This document shows, piece after piece, positions 20,040 through 28,459 of a stretch of 64,000 bases of DNA (position 1 is its first letter; each line of letters starts with the position of its first letter). Source of the stretch: JACCZX01 sp963729165 (GTDB taxonomy: Bacteria; Pseudomonadota; Gammaproteobacteria; Burkholderiales; Burkholderiaceae_F); the NCBI GenBank assembly GCA_963729165.1, contig CAVSMM010000014.1:78372-142371 (forward strand), in the 5' to 3' direction. The notes below the pieces were generated by a model. The model did no database searches. It had not been told where the DNA came from and worked only from the letters and a program-made list of their open reading frames with translations. The translations under genes were made by a program, and so were the position numbers.

Positions 20040-21689
20040 TCAACCGGCGAGCAGCTCGCGCGCGTGTTTGCGCGTCGTATCGGTGATTTCCTGCCCGCCC
20101 AGCATGCGCGCGACTTCCTCGATGCGCGTCTTGCGATCAAGCTGGAACATGCGCGAAATCGGTCGGCCGTCGGCGCTGTCCTCCTTGGTGACGCGATAGT
20201 GTTGATCGCCATGCGCGGCGACTTGTGGAAGATGCGTCACCGCGAGCACCTGTCGGCTCTGACCGAGCTCCTTCAGCAGCCGCCCGACCGTATCGGCGAC
20301 CGCGCCGCCAATACCGGCGTCGACTTCGTCGAAGATGAGCGTGGCAACCGGCGTTGCGCTGGCGGCAATCACCGAGATCGCGAGACTGATCCGGGCGAGC
20401 TCGCCTCCGGACGCAACACGAGCGAGCGGCTTCGGGCTGACCCCTGCGTGGCCCGCGACCAGAAATTCGACCTTGTCGATTCCGGACGCGCAGGCCTCGA
20501 TGCTACTCAACTGCGCGTCGAAGCGACCGCCTGCCATGTTCAAATCCTGCATCGCGCGCGTGACTTCTGCGCTCATCTGCTGGGCCGCCTTCGCTCGCTT
20601 TTTTGACAATTCCTGCGCGACCTTGTCGTAGGCGTCGTGTGCCGCTGCTTCGCGTGTGCGCAGGGCATCGAGATCGCTTGCCGCGGACAACGCCTGCAGT
20701 TTGTCCTTTGCGCTCTGCCAGGTTTCGGTCAATGCTTCGGGCGCGGCCTTGAACTTGCGCGCGGCGGCGTGCAGCGCAGACAGCCGCGCATCGACGTCCG
20801 CGAGGCGCGAGGTGTCGAGGTCTGTCTTGTCCAGATAGCGCGTCAGCGCCGAGATCGCCTCGTCGAGTTGAATCTGCGCAGCATCGAGCAGCTCGCAGAT
20901 CGGAGTGATGCGCTCGTCGTACGGTGCGAGCTGCGTCAGCCGCGCGTGCACTGCGGCGACCTGCGAGATTGCCGAGGTCTCAGCATCACTCAGCGTGTCG
21001 ATCGCAGCGCGTGCGCCCTCCAGCAATCCCGCCGCGTGTGACAGGCGTTTGTGCTCGGTCGACACCTCTTCCCACTCGCGCGGCTGAGGAGCAAGCACGT
21101 CGAGCTCATCGACGATCCAGCGCAGTCGCTCTTGCTCGGCCATTGCGGTGGCTGCCATCGTTTCAGCTTCTTCAACGAGGCGTTGCGCGCTCCTCCACGT
21201 GGCGAACGCCTCCGCCGCAGCGCGCCGTGGCAGCGTCAGCCCGCCGTGCTCGTCCAGGAGCTGCAACTGCGACGCGGGCCGCAGCAGCGACTGGTGCGCG
21301 TGCTGGCCATGGACGTCGATCAGGCTTTCTCCGAGGTCGCGCAACTGTGTGAGAGTGACCGCAGAGCCGTTGATAAAAGACTTGCTGCGTCCCGTGGCGT
21401 CAATCGTCCGGCGCGTGATCAGTGCACCGTCATCGCTTGCAAGGTCGTTTTGCATCAGCCAGCGCTGTACATGCTCGCCGGGGAGAAACTCCGCTGAGAT
21501 TTCTGCGCGCTGCGTGCCCTCACGCACCACGTCCGCATCTCCTCGTTCGCCCAGCGCGAGCAGCAGCGCGTCGATCAAGATCGACTTTCCGGCGCCGGTT
21601 TCGCCGCTCAGCACCGTGAACCCCGGCGCGAAGTCCAGGTCCAGTGTTTCGACGATCACGAAGTTGCGGATCGAAAGTGAAAGAAGCAT
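20040..21689 (-). CDS. recN: DNA repair protein RecN
   Basis: SMC-like ATPase for double-strand break repair. 549 residues, full length. The Walker A GETGAGKS is at 29-36, there is a long central coiled coil (about 150-370), and the ABC signature ASGGELARISLA precedes the Walker B LIFDEVDAGIGG. The DVHGQHAHQSLL segment is typical of RecN. The gap to nadK upstream is 107 nt and holds a hairpin. No LexA box is recognisable. Confidence 0.95.
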   Translation of the reverse strand: MLLSLSIRNFVIVETLDLDFAPGFTVLSGETGAGKSILIDALLLALGERGDADVVREGTQRAEISAEFLPGEHVQRWLMQNDLASDDGALITRRTIDATGRSKSFINGSAVTLTQLRDLGESLIDVHGQHAHQSLLRPASQLQLLDEHGGLTLPRRAAAEAFATWRSAQRLVEEAETMAATAMAEQERLRWIVDELDVLAPQPREWEEVSTEHKRLSHAAGLLEGARAAIDTLSDAETSAISQVAAVHARLTQLAPYDERITPICELLDAAQIQLDEAISALTRYLDKTDLDTSRLADVDARLSALHAAARKFKAAPEALTETWQSAKDKLQALSAASDLDALRTREAAAHDAYDKVAQELSKKRAKAAQQMSAEVTRAMQDLNMAGGRFDAQLSSIEACASGIDKVEFLVAGHAGVSPKPLARVASGGELARISLAISVIAASATPVATLIFDEVDAGIGGAVADTVGRLLKELGQSRQVLAVTHLPQVAAHGDQHYRVTKEDSADGRPISRMFQLDRKTRIEEVARMLGGQEITDTTRKHARELLAG

Positions 21690-21728
21690 GCGCTAACCGT
21701 AACCTACGATAGGACTCTTATGCTGCCT

Positions 21729-21754
21729 GGGGAGCGCGCGGGGAATCGCTCCCC
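21729..21754. other. Perfect 8-bp inverted repeat between nadK and recN
   Basis: GGGGAGCG (21729-21736) and CGCTCCCC (21747-21754) with a 10-nt loop. It sits after the nadK stop on the minus strand, before recN. No T-tract follows on either strand, so it may be an mRNA stability hairpin, a weak attenuator or a protein site. Confidence 0.4.
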
Positions 21755-21796
21755 TCGTAGCCCATGAACGCGAGCTTACGGCTTCCCAGCCGCACA

Positions 21797-22690
21797 TTAA
21801 GCGCGACTGTGAGGCTCGCTCGGCATCACGCTCCAGTGCAGCTTTTGCCGCAGCGTCGCGAAGAAGTTGTAGCCGACCGGATGCAGCAGCGTGGCGACAT
21901 GCGCACTGCGCTTGACGCGCACGATGTCGCCGGGTGCGAGCTGCTCGTACGACTGCATGTCAAAGTGCGCCATCGCGTCGCGCTCGTCCGTGATTTCAAT
22001 CTCGATCACGACATCATCGTTCAGCACGATCGGCCGGTTCGAAAGCGTTTGCGGCGCAACCGGAACCAGCAGCAAGCCGGCTAACGACGGGTACAGAATC
22101 GGGCCGTCGGCCGACAGGGCATACGCGGTTGACCCCGTCGGCGTCGCGACGATGACAGCGTCGGCGCGCTGGTTGTACATCGTTGCGCCGTCGACGCGCA
22201 CGGTGTACTCGACCATGCCGCCGGTAACGCCGCGCGTTACGACAATATCGTTCAGCGCGGCCGCGTGAAAAGTGGCCTTGCCGGCACGCCGCACTTCGCC
22301 ATCCAGCAAAATGCGGCGATCCGTCTCATAGGCTCCGCGCAGCATCGGGAGCAGTGCTTCAGACATCTGATCGAGCGACACATCGGTCATGAATCCGAGC
22401 CGCCCGTGGTTGATACCGATCAGCGGGACTTTATGCGGCGCGAGCTCACGCGCGATGCCAAGCATCGTGCCGTCGCCTCCAAGCACGATCGCGACATCGG
22501 CTTCTTTGCCGATTGCGTGCACACTGTGACCGGCGTAGTCACCGAGCTGCGCGTGCTCGCGGGTTGCTGAATCCAGTAGCACTTTGGCCCCGGCAGACTC
22601 GACAATTCTGGCGATCGCCAGCAGTGGTTCACGGATACTTTCCGCACGTGGCTTGCCAAAGAGCGCAACGTTGCTGAACGGCCTGGACAT
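21797..22690 (-). CDS. nadK: NAD kinase
   Basis: Phosphorylates NAD to NADP. 297 residues from the ATG at 22690. The nucleotide-binding GGDGTML, the conserved NHGRLGF, and the TPTGSTAY segment are all present. The frame stays open well upstream of 22690, but that part lies over the hrcA start on the other strand and does not resemble the family. It is divergent from hrcA with only about 47 nt between. Confidence 0.95.
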   Translation of the reverse strand: MSRPFSNVALFGKPRAESIREPLLAIARIVESAGAKVLLDSATREHAQLGDYAGHSVHAIGKEADVAIVLGGDGTMLGIARELAPHKVPLIGINHGRLGFMTDVSLDQMSEALLPMLRGAYETDRRILLDGEVRRAGKATFHAAALNDIVVTRGVTGGMVEYTVRVDGATMYNQRADAVIVATPTGSTAYALSADGPILYPSLAGLLLVPVAPQTLSNRPIVLNDDVVIEIEITDERDAMAHFDMQSYEQLAPGDIVRVKRSAHVATLLHPVGYNFFATLRQKLHWSVMPSEPHSRA

Positions 22691-22737
22691 GAAACGATTA
22701 TGCAGGAGGGGAACACCATCTTGCGTACACTTTGTCG

Positions 22738-23763
22738 ATGGGGTCGATGATGCTTGACGACAGAGCCCGCCAACTGCTGAAAACGCTGATCGAGCGTTAT
22801 ATCGCCGAAGGGCAACCGGTCGGTTCGCGCGCCCTGTCGCGCATCTCCGGGCTTGAGCTGTCACCGGCAACGATCCGCAACGTGATGGCGGATCTGGAAG
22901 AGATGGGCTTTGTCGCCAGCCCGCACACTTCCGCCGGCCGCGTGCCGACACCGCGCGGCTACCGGTTATTCGTCGATTCGCTGCTGACGGTGATGCCGCT
23001 CGAACAGCAGCAAACGCAGATCATGCAGGGCCAGCTGCAGATCGGTGATCCGGCGCGAGCAATGCAGTCGGCTGCGCAGCTGTTGTCGAGCTTGTCGCAA
23101 TTTGCAGGCGTCGTGCTGACGCCACGTCGCGCGTCGAGCTTCAAGCAGGTCGAATTTGTGCGGTTGTCGGAGCGGCGCGTGCTTCTGATCATCGTCACGC
23201 CAGAAGGCGATGTGCAAAACCGCGTGCTGATGACCGACGCCGCCTACTCTCAGTCACAACTGGTGGAGGCCGCGAACATTCTCAACGAGCACTACGCGGG
23301 CCTCTCGTTCAACGATGCACGTACACGCTTGCACGGGGAGCTGCGGCAGCTCGGCGCTGACATCACGCAGCTACTGCAGGCGGCCGTGCAGGCCGGCAGC
23401 GACGCGGCTGCCGAATCGGAGCCGGTCGTCATTTCGGGCGAGCGCAATTTGCTCGGCCTGAGCGATCTTGCGACCGACATGGCGAAGTTGCGGCGCATGT
23501 TCGATCTGTTCGATCACAAGACGCGGTTGATTCAATTGCTCGATGTATCGATCGGCGCGCACGGTGTGCAGATCTACATCGGCGGCGAATCGCAAACCGT
23601 TCCGCTCGACGACCTAAGTATGGTGGTGGCGCCGTATGAAGTTGACGGCAAGGTGGTCGGCACGCTCGGCGTCATCGGCCCAACACGCATGGCGTACGAG
23701 CGCGTTATCCCGATTGTCGATATCACTGCGAAGTTGCTGTCGAACGCATTGTCGAACACCTAG
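22738..23763 (+). CDS. hrcA: Heat-inducible transcription repressor HrcA
   Basis: Represses chaperone operons by binding CIRCE (TTAGCACTC-N9-GAGTGCTAA). The N-terminal winged helix is at about residues 1-75 (SRALSRISGLELSPATIRNVMADLE), and the HrcA domain continues to the end (VVAPYEVDGKVVGTLGVIGPTRMAYERVIPIVD). 341 residues, full length. I could find no CIRCE element anywhere in this window, so its target, probably groESL, lies elsewhere. It precedes hemH and the grpE-dnaK-dnaJ genes. Confidence 0.95.
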   Translation: MGSMMLDDRARQLLKTLIERYIAEGQPVGSRALSRISGLELSPATIRNVMADLEEMGFVASPHTSAGRVPTPRGYRLFVDSLLTVMPLEQQQTQIMQGQLQIGDPARAMQSAAQLLSSLSQFAGVVLTPRRASSFKQVEFVRLSERRVLLIIVTPEGDVQNRVLMTDAAYSQSQLVEAANILNEHYAGLSFNDARTRLHGELRQLGADITQLLQAAVQAGSDAAAESEPVVISGERNLLGLSDLATDMAKLRRMFDLFDHKTRLIQLLDVSIGAHGVQIYIGGESQTVPLDDLSMVVAPYEVDGKVVGTLGVIGPTRMAYERVIPIVDITAKLLSNALSNT

Positions 23764-23873
23764 GCTCGGTCCCGCAGCGGCAGCTGCGCAACTGCGCCAG
23801 CCGCTGCTGTCGCGAGGGTTGCCCCGCACCAGATGGTTTTTTCTTTTCCACCCCAACAAGTGACATGGTTGCC

Positions 23874-24062
23874 GCGCCAGCGTTTGGCGTAGCGGCGCTG
23901 CCTTTGGAGTCGCCGCCCGAGGAGCGGAGCGCCAGCGGGGCGTTAAGGGCCTGCCTGTTTGAGCGCAGCGAGTTGCAGGCCCGCCGCTGGCGCGAGTACC
24001 GCAGTGGTCGGCACTTTAGTGCCCGACGACTCAGGCAGCGCCGCTACGCCAAACGCTGGCGC
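23874..24062. repeat. 189-bp nested palindromic element between hrcA and hemH
   Basis: Two perfect 30-bp inverted arms (23874-23903 and 24033-24062), extended inward after a 3-nt bulge by GAGTCG/CGACTC. Inside are further stems: GCGCCAGCGG (23929-23938) with CCGCTGGCGC (23984-23993), enclosing GGGCCTGC (23947-23954) with GCAGGCCC (23975-23982), and a separate hairpin GTCGG-CAC/GTGCCCGAC at 24008-24028. The whole 189 bp can fold as a long stem carrying two branches. It fills most of the 360-nt gap between hrcA and hemH. No target-site duplication or transposase is visible. It looks like a non-coding palindromic repeat, REP/BIME- or MITE-like. Confidence 0.8.
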
Positions 24063-24123
24063 ACCGCCGACACCCACTGCCTACGCACGCGACGCCCAAA
24101 ACCAACTCTTAGAATACGACCAG

Positions 24124-25242
24124 ATGCCGTACTCACCCGAACCTGTTTTCGAGCACGGCTCTTTGAGCCGCACCGCGGTGTTGCTCGTCAATCTCGGGAC
24201 GCCGACCTCTCCCGACGCCGGCGCCGTTCGCCGGTTCCTGCGAGAGTTTTTGAGCGATCCGCGCGTGGTCGAGATTCCGCGGGTGATTTGGTGGCCGATT
24301 TTGTATGGGCTTGTGCTGCCGCTCCGTCCGCGCAAGACCGCGGCCAAGTATGCGGCGATCTGGTCGGAGCAGGGTTCGCCGCTGATGGTGCATAGCCGGC
24401 ATCAGGCGTCGCTGTTGCGCGGGTATTTGGGCGAGCGTGGCCTCGAGGTTCAAGTCGCGCTGGCGATGCGCTATGGCGAGCCGTCGATCGCCTCGGCGCT
24501 TGGCGAGCTGCGGCAAAAGAATGTTGACCGGTTGCTGGTGCTCCCGATGTATCCGCAGTATTCGGCGACGACGACGGCTTCGGTGTTCGATGCAGTTGCC
24601 GATCAGTTAAAAACGATTCGTAACGTTCCCGAGATGCGCTGGGTCAGGCACTTTCACGATCATCCCGGCTACATCGAAGCGTTGAAGCGGTCGGTGCTCG
24701 ATCATTGGGCAAGATTCGGCGCGCTTGGACAGGGCGACAAGTTCGTCATCAGCTTTCACGGCGTGCCGAAGCGAACGCTGGAGCTCGGCGATCCGTACCA
24801 CTGCGAGTGCCAGAAAACTGGCCGGCTGCTTGCAAGTTCGTTGGGGCTCGACGCCGATGACTATGTGATCACCTTTCAGTCGCGCTTCGGGCGTGCGGAG
24901 TGGCTGCAGCCGTACACCGCGCCGACGCTGCGCAGACTTGCCGCCGATGGTTGCGCGCGCGTGGACGTGATCTGCCCTGGGTTTGTGACGGATTGTCTGG
25001 AGACGCTCGAAGAGATTGCGATCGAAGCCAAGAGCGAGTTCCTAGCGGCCGGCGGCAAGCAGTTTCACTACATCGCCTGCCTGAACGGTGCGCCGGCATT
25101 CATCGCGGCCTTGGCCGATCTGGTGCAGCAGCAGATGCGAGGCTGGTCCGTTCCTTCTACGCTGAAGTCCGAGGTTGCCGCGCGCGACGCAGAGGCGCAA
25201 AAAAGCCGCGAAAGAGCGCGGCTGATGGGTGCTGGCCGCTGA
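24124..25242 (+). CDS. hemH: Ferrochelatase
   Basis: Inserts ferrous iron into protoporphyrin IX, the last step of haem synthesis. 372 residues from ATG 24124. Conserved VLLVNLGTP at the N-terminus, the catalytic His in SFHGVPKRTLELGDPY, the TFQSRFGRAEWLQPYT stretch, and the Glu-rich CPGFVTDCLETLEEIA region are present. The open frame extends upstream through the palindromic element, but only the part from 24124 is family-like. Confidence 0.95.
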   Translation: MPYSPEPVFEHGSLSRTAVLLVNLGTPTSPDAGAVRRFLREFLSDPRVVEIPRVIWWPILYGLVLPLRPRKTAAKYAAIWSEQGSPLMVHSRHQASLLRGYLGERGLEVQVALAMRYGEPSIASALGELRQKNVDRLLVLPMYPQYSATTTASVFDAVADQLKTIRNVPEMRWVRHFHDHPGYIEALKRSVLDHWARFGALGQGDKFVISFHGVPKRTLELGDPYHCECQKTGRLLASSLGLDADDYVITFQSRFGRAEWLQPYTAPTLRRLAADGCARVDVICPGFVTDCLETLEEIAIEAKSEFLAAGGKQFHYIACLNGAPAFIAALADLVQQQMRGWSVPSTLKSEVAARDAEAQKSRERARLMGAGR

Positions 25243-25252
25243 CAACGACTAC

Positions 25253-25627
25253 TTACGACGGGCCCGATCGAAGCGTCAGCGCCTGCCCATTTACGCGCAC
25301 GATATCGCCGACGTTAAAGCTCGTGGCCGAATGCTGAATCGCGCGCAGCGAGCCGTCGAGCATCTGAACTTCGACGATGAACGATGGGTCCGCATTCGGC
25401 GAGTTGCGAACCGACGTCACGGTTCCGCACTCCGAGCACGAATACACCGTCACTTTCTCGCGCGGCGCCGTGGGACGTGCGTGCGAGTTGATCAGGAAGA
25501 TCATGCTGATCGCAGCCAATCCGATGACGACCAGAGGTGTCTGTGCGGTGAACGTGTCGCGCGCAGGCACGTGCATCGTCGGTGCGTTTTCGCGCGCGCT
25601 TGGCCGAGCTATCGAGGCGGGTTCCAT
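25253..25627 (-). CDS. Membrane-anchored SlyB/Pcp-like protein lacking the glycine zipper
   Basis: 124 residues from the ATG at 25627. One N-terminal membrane helix (PLVVIGLAAISMIFLI, about residues 28-45) is followed by YSCSECGTVTSVR and an FIVEVQMLDGSLRAIQHS…FNVGDIVRVNGQAL tail. These two pieces match the conserved Cys-x-x-Cys-Gly start and the strand-rich end of the SlyB/17-kDa antigen lipoproteins. The glycine-zipper segment that normally lies between them is absent, and there is no lipobox. Function unknown. It is convergent with hemH and divergent from grpE. Confidence 0.7.
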   Translation of the reverse strand: MEPASIARPSARENAPTMHVPARDTFTAQTPLVVIGLAAISMIFLINSHARPTAPREKVTVYSCSECGTVTSVRNSPNADPSFIVEVQMLDGSLRAIQHSATSFNVGDIVRVNGQALTLRSGPS

Positions 25628-25730
25628 GTCCGCTTTGTAGCGGGCGGCACCGATGCGCGCATAGATCATCCGATCCCATGTTCCGGCGAAGGCGCTCGGC
25701 CTATACCGAACGGAACTAAATCTGCCGGAT

Positions 25731-25763
25731 TCAGCTTGAAAAGGCGACGGCCGGCCCAACATC
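25731..25763 (+). promoter_or_regulatory. Sigma-32-like heat-shock promoter of grpE
   Basis: GCTTGAA (-35, ending at 25740), a 14-nt spacer, then CCCAACATC (-10, from 25755), against the RpoH consensus CTTGAA-N13-15-CCCCATNT. It lies about 40 nt before the grpE ribosome site GGAGGA. No CIRCE dyad accompanies it. Confidence 0.65.
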
Positions 25764-25802
25764 TTTCAACTCGTTGAGAAGAAACAGATTTTTGGAGGAT
25801 TG

Positions 25803-26354
25803 ATGCACGATCCGGGCCCCTTTCCGGTCAAAGATGCAGCCAACGAAACGCTCGAAGCAGGGGCGTCAAACGGTGAGGCTGCTACCGAGGCGCCGGCCAT
25901 CGACGCCGAACAGGAGTTGCAGCAGGCGGTCGCGCGCGCTGAGCAATATCAGGACCAATTTCTGCGCGCCAAGGCCGAGGCGGAAAACATTCGTCGCCGG
26001 GGGCAGGAAGACGTCGCGAAGGCTTACAAGTTCGCGATCGAGTCGTTCGCCGAAGCGTTGGTGCCGGTGGTCGACTCGCTTGAAAAAGCGCTGCAGATAA
26101 AAGAAGCGACGCCTGAGGCCATGCGTGAAGGTATCGAGCTCACGCTGAGACAGCTGCTGGCAGCCTTCGCCAAGGGCAATCTGAAAGAGATCAATCCGGT
26201 GGGTGAAAAATTCGATCCGCACTTTCATCAGGCAATTTCGACGGTGCCTGCCGCGAACGTGCCGCCCAATCATGTTGTCGCGGTGTTGCAAAAGGGTTGG
26301 TTGATTGCGGATCGAGTACTTCGACCCGCTCTTGTTACGGTGAGTCGGGCTTGA
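25803..26354 (+). CDS. grpE: Nucleotide exchange factor GrpE
   Basis: Releases ADP from DnaK. 183 residues from the ATG at 25803, with GGAGGA just upstream. Acidic disordered N-terminus, a long coiled coil (about residues 37-90, RAEQYQDQFLRAKAEAENIRRR), and the C-terminal beta domain ending VLQKGWLIADRVLRPALVTVS. First gene of grpE-dnaK-dnaJ; an 85-nt gap before dnaK contains a possible second promoter. Confidence 0.95.
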   Translation: MHDPGPFPVKDAANETLEAGASNGEAATEAPAIDAEQELQQAVARAEQYQDQFLRAKAEAENIRRRGQEDVAKAYKFAIESFAEALVPVVDSLEKALQIKEATPEAMREGIELTLRQLLAAFAKGNLKEINPVGEKFDPHFHQAISTVPAANVPPNHVVAVLQKGWLIADRVLRPALVTVSRA

Positions 26355-26376
26355 AGGACAGCTGAAGGGCTTGAGG

Positions 26377-26404
26377 CTTGAACTTGGTCACATTTACCTT
26401 ACAT
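26377..26404 (+). promoter_or_regulatory. Possible second heat-shock promoter upstream of dnaK
   Basis: CTTGAA at 26377-26382, a 14-nt spacer and CCTTACAT at 26397-26404. The -35 matches RpoH promoters; the -10 is poor (CCTTACAT against CCCCATNT). It is weaker than the site before grpE. Confidence 0.35.
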
Positions 26405-26439
26405 CGGTACCAGCGGATATCAGGACTTGAGGAATAAAA

Positions 26440-28374
26440 ATGGCAAAAATCATCGGCATTGACCTTGGCACGACCAACTCTTGCGTCGCCGTGTTGGAAG
26501 GCGACCAGGTACGCGTGATCGAGAACAGCGAAGGCGCGCGTACGACGCCATCGATCGTCGCGTATCAGGAAGACGGCGAGATTCTGGTCGGCGCGTCGGC
26601 CAAGCGGCAGGCAGTGACCAATCCGAAGAACACGTTGTATGCGATCAAACGGCTGATCGGCCGGCGCTTCGAAGAAAAGGAAGTGCAGAAGGATATCAAG
26701 CTGATGCCGTACAAGATCGTCAAGGCGCCCAACGGTGACGCCTGGGTCGAAGTGCGCGGCAAGCAGATCGCGCCGCCGCAAGTCAGCGCCGAAATACTGC
26801 GCAAGATGAAGAAAACCGCCGAGGACTACCTTGGCGAGCCGGTGACCGAAGCGGTGATCACCGTGCCGGCATATTTCAATGATTCGCAGCGGCAGGCCAC
26901 GAAAGACGCAGGCCGCATTGCCGGCCTCGACGTCAAGCGCATCATCAACGAGCCGACCGCGGCAGCGCTCGCGTTCGGGCTCGACAAGACGCACAAGGGC
27001 GACCGCAAAATCGCGGTCTATGACCTCGGCGGCGGCACGTTCGATATTTCGATCATCGAGATCGCAGATGTCGACGGCGAAAAACAATTCGAAGTGCTTT
27101 CGACCAATGGCGACACGTTCCTTGGTGGCGAAGACTTCGATCAACGCATCATCGATTACATCATCGGCGAGTTCAAGAAAGAGCAGGGCGTCGACCTCGG
27201 CAAGGACGTGCTCGCGCTGCAGCGTCTGAAGGACGCGGCGGAGAAAGCCAAGATCGAGCTGTCGTCGAGCCAGCAGACCGATATCAATCTGCCGTACGTC
27301 ACGGCCGATGCGTCCGGTCCGAAGCATCTGAACATCAAGCTGACGCGCGCCAAGCTCGAGTCGCTGGTCGAAGAGTTGATCGCGAAGACGATCGAGCCGT
27401 GCCGGATCGCGATCAAGGATGCCGGCGTCAAGACGACCGACATCGACGACGTGATTCTGGTCGGCGGCATGACGCGCATGCCGAAGGTGCAGGAAAAAGT
27501 TCAGGAATTCTTCGGCAAAGAACCGCGCAAGGACGTCAACCCTGATGAGGCGGTGGCGGTAGGTGCCGCGATTCAAGGTCAGGTGCTGTCGGGCGAGCGC
27601 AAGGACGTGTTGCTGCTCGACGTGACGCCGCTGTCGCTCGGCATCGAGACGCTGGGCGGCGTGATGACCAAGATGATCCAGAAGAACACGACGATTCCGA
27701 CCAAGTTCCAGCAGACGTTCTCGACCGCCGACGACAATCAGCCCGCGGTGACGATCAAGGTCTATCAGGGTGAGCGCGAAATGGCGGGCGGTAACAAGCT
27801 GCTCGGCGAGTTCAATCTCGAGGGCATTGCACCGGCGCCGCGCGGCTTGCCGCAGATCGAAGTCGCGTTCGACATCGACGCCAACGGCATCCTGCATGTC
27901 GGCGCCAAGGACAAGGCGACCGGCAAGGAAAACAAGATCACGATCAAGGCGAACTCAGGACTGACCGAAGCCGAGATCCAGGCGATGGTCAAGGACGCCG
28001 AAGCCAACAAGGCCGAGGACCACAAGCGCTTCGAACTCGCACAGGCGCGCAACGCGGCCGATTCAAGCGTGCATCAGATCCGCAAATCGCTGACCGAGCA
28101 TGGCGACAAGCTCGAGGCGAGCGAAAAAGAGTCGATCGAGGCGGCGATCAAGGATGTCGAAGAGGCGCTGAAAGCCGACGACAAGGATGCGATCGAGGCG
28201 AAGACCGCGGCGCTGATGACGGCGTCGCAAAAACTCGGCGAGAAGATGTACGCACAAGCGCAGCAGGAGGCGGGTGCCGGGGCGGCGCAGCAACCTGAAG
28301 CCGCGACGGCCGATGCCACCGCAAACAACGAGGATGTGGTCGACGCAGACTTTAAAGAGGTTAAACGCGGTTAG
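26440..28374 (+). CDS. dnaK: Chaperone DnaK (Hsp70)
   Basis: ATP-dependent chaperone. 644 residues, full length. Phosphate loops IGIDLGTTNSCVAV and YDLGGGTFDISII and the adenosine motif DVILVGGMTRMPKVQ belong to the nucleotide-binding domain. LLLDVTPLSLGIETLGG begins the substrate-binding domain, and the C-terminus ends DVVDADFKEVKRG, a variant of the usual EEVKD-like tail. Works with GrpE and DnaJ encoded on either side. The stop codon lies inside a 9-bp inverted repeat. Confidence 0.98.
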   Translation: MAKIIGIDLGTTNSCVAVLEGDQVRVIENSEGARTTPSIVAYQEDGEILVGASAKRQAVTNPKNTLYAIKRLIGRRFEEKEVQKDIKLMPYKIVKAPNGDAWVEVRGKQIAPPQVSAEILRKMKKTAEDYLGEPVTEAVITVPAYFNDSQRQATKDAGRIAGLDVKRIINEPTAAALAFGLDKTHKGDRKIAVYDLGGGTFDISIIEIADVDGEKQFEVLSTNGDTFLGGEDFDQRIIDYIIGEFKKEQGVDLGKDVLALQRLKDAAEKAKIELSSSQQTDINLPYVTADASGPKHLNIKLTRAKLESLVEELIAKTIEPCRIAIKDAGVKTTDIDDVILVGGMTRMPKVQEKVQEFFGKEPRKDVNPDEAVAVGAAIQGQVLSGERKDVLLLDVTPLSLGIETLGGVMTKMIQKNTTIPTKFQQTFSTADDNQPAVTIKVYQGEREMAGGNKLLGEFNLEGIAPAPRGLPQIEVAFDIDANGILHVGAKDKATGKENKITIKANSGLTEAEIQAMVKDAEANKAEDHKRFELAQARNAADSSVHQIRKSLTEHGDKLEASEKESIEAAIKDVEEALKADDKDAIEAKTAALMTASQKLGEKMYAQAQQEAGAGAAQQPEAATADATANNEDVVDADFKEVKRG

Positions 28375-28441
28375 TTCTTCTGCGTTTAACTCGCCGGGTT
28401 CGAGCGGATGATTATCGCCGTTCAACTCGGCGTTTGCGTTT
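28360..28441 (+). other. Hairpins at the dnaK-dnaJ junction
   Basis: GTTAAACGC (28360-28368) and GCGTTTAAC (28382-28390) form a perfect 9-bp stem around the dnaK stop. A second stem CGCCG-N7-CGGCG (28416-28432) is followed by TTTGCGTTT. The second resembles a weak intrinsic terminator, so dnaJ may be expressed below dnaK by partial termination, or the first hairpin may protect the upstream mRNA. Confidence 0.45.
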
Positions 28442-28459
28442 GTAGCTATTTGAGGGGCA

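Noticed and set aside
23865..24395. Plus-strand frame of 176 codons reading through the palindromic element into hemH
   Set aside because: Overlaps hemH in another frame and translates a repeat; no ribosome site, and composition is that of an inverted repeat.
22690..26440. CIRCE operator controlled by HrcA
   Set aside because: No TTAGCACTC or GAGTGCTAA half-sites in dyad arrangement near hrcA, hemH, grpE or dnaK.
26335..27897. Open frame of 520 codons on the minus strand opposite dnaK
   Set aside because: It is the antisense of dnaK, where strong codon bias leaves a long open frame. Long frames opposite hsp70 genes are a known artefact, and this one has no family similarity or ribosome site.
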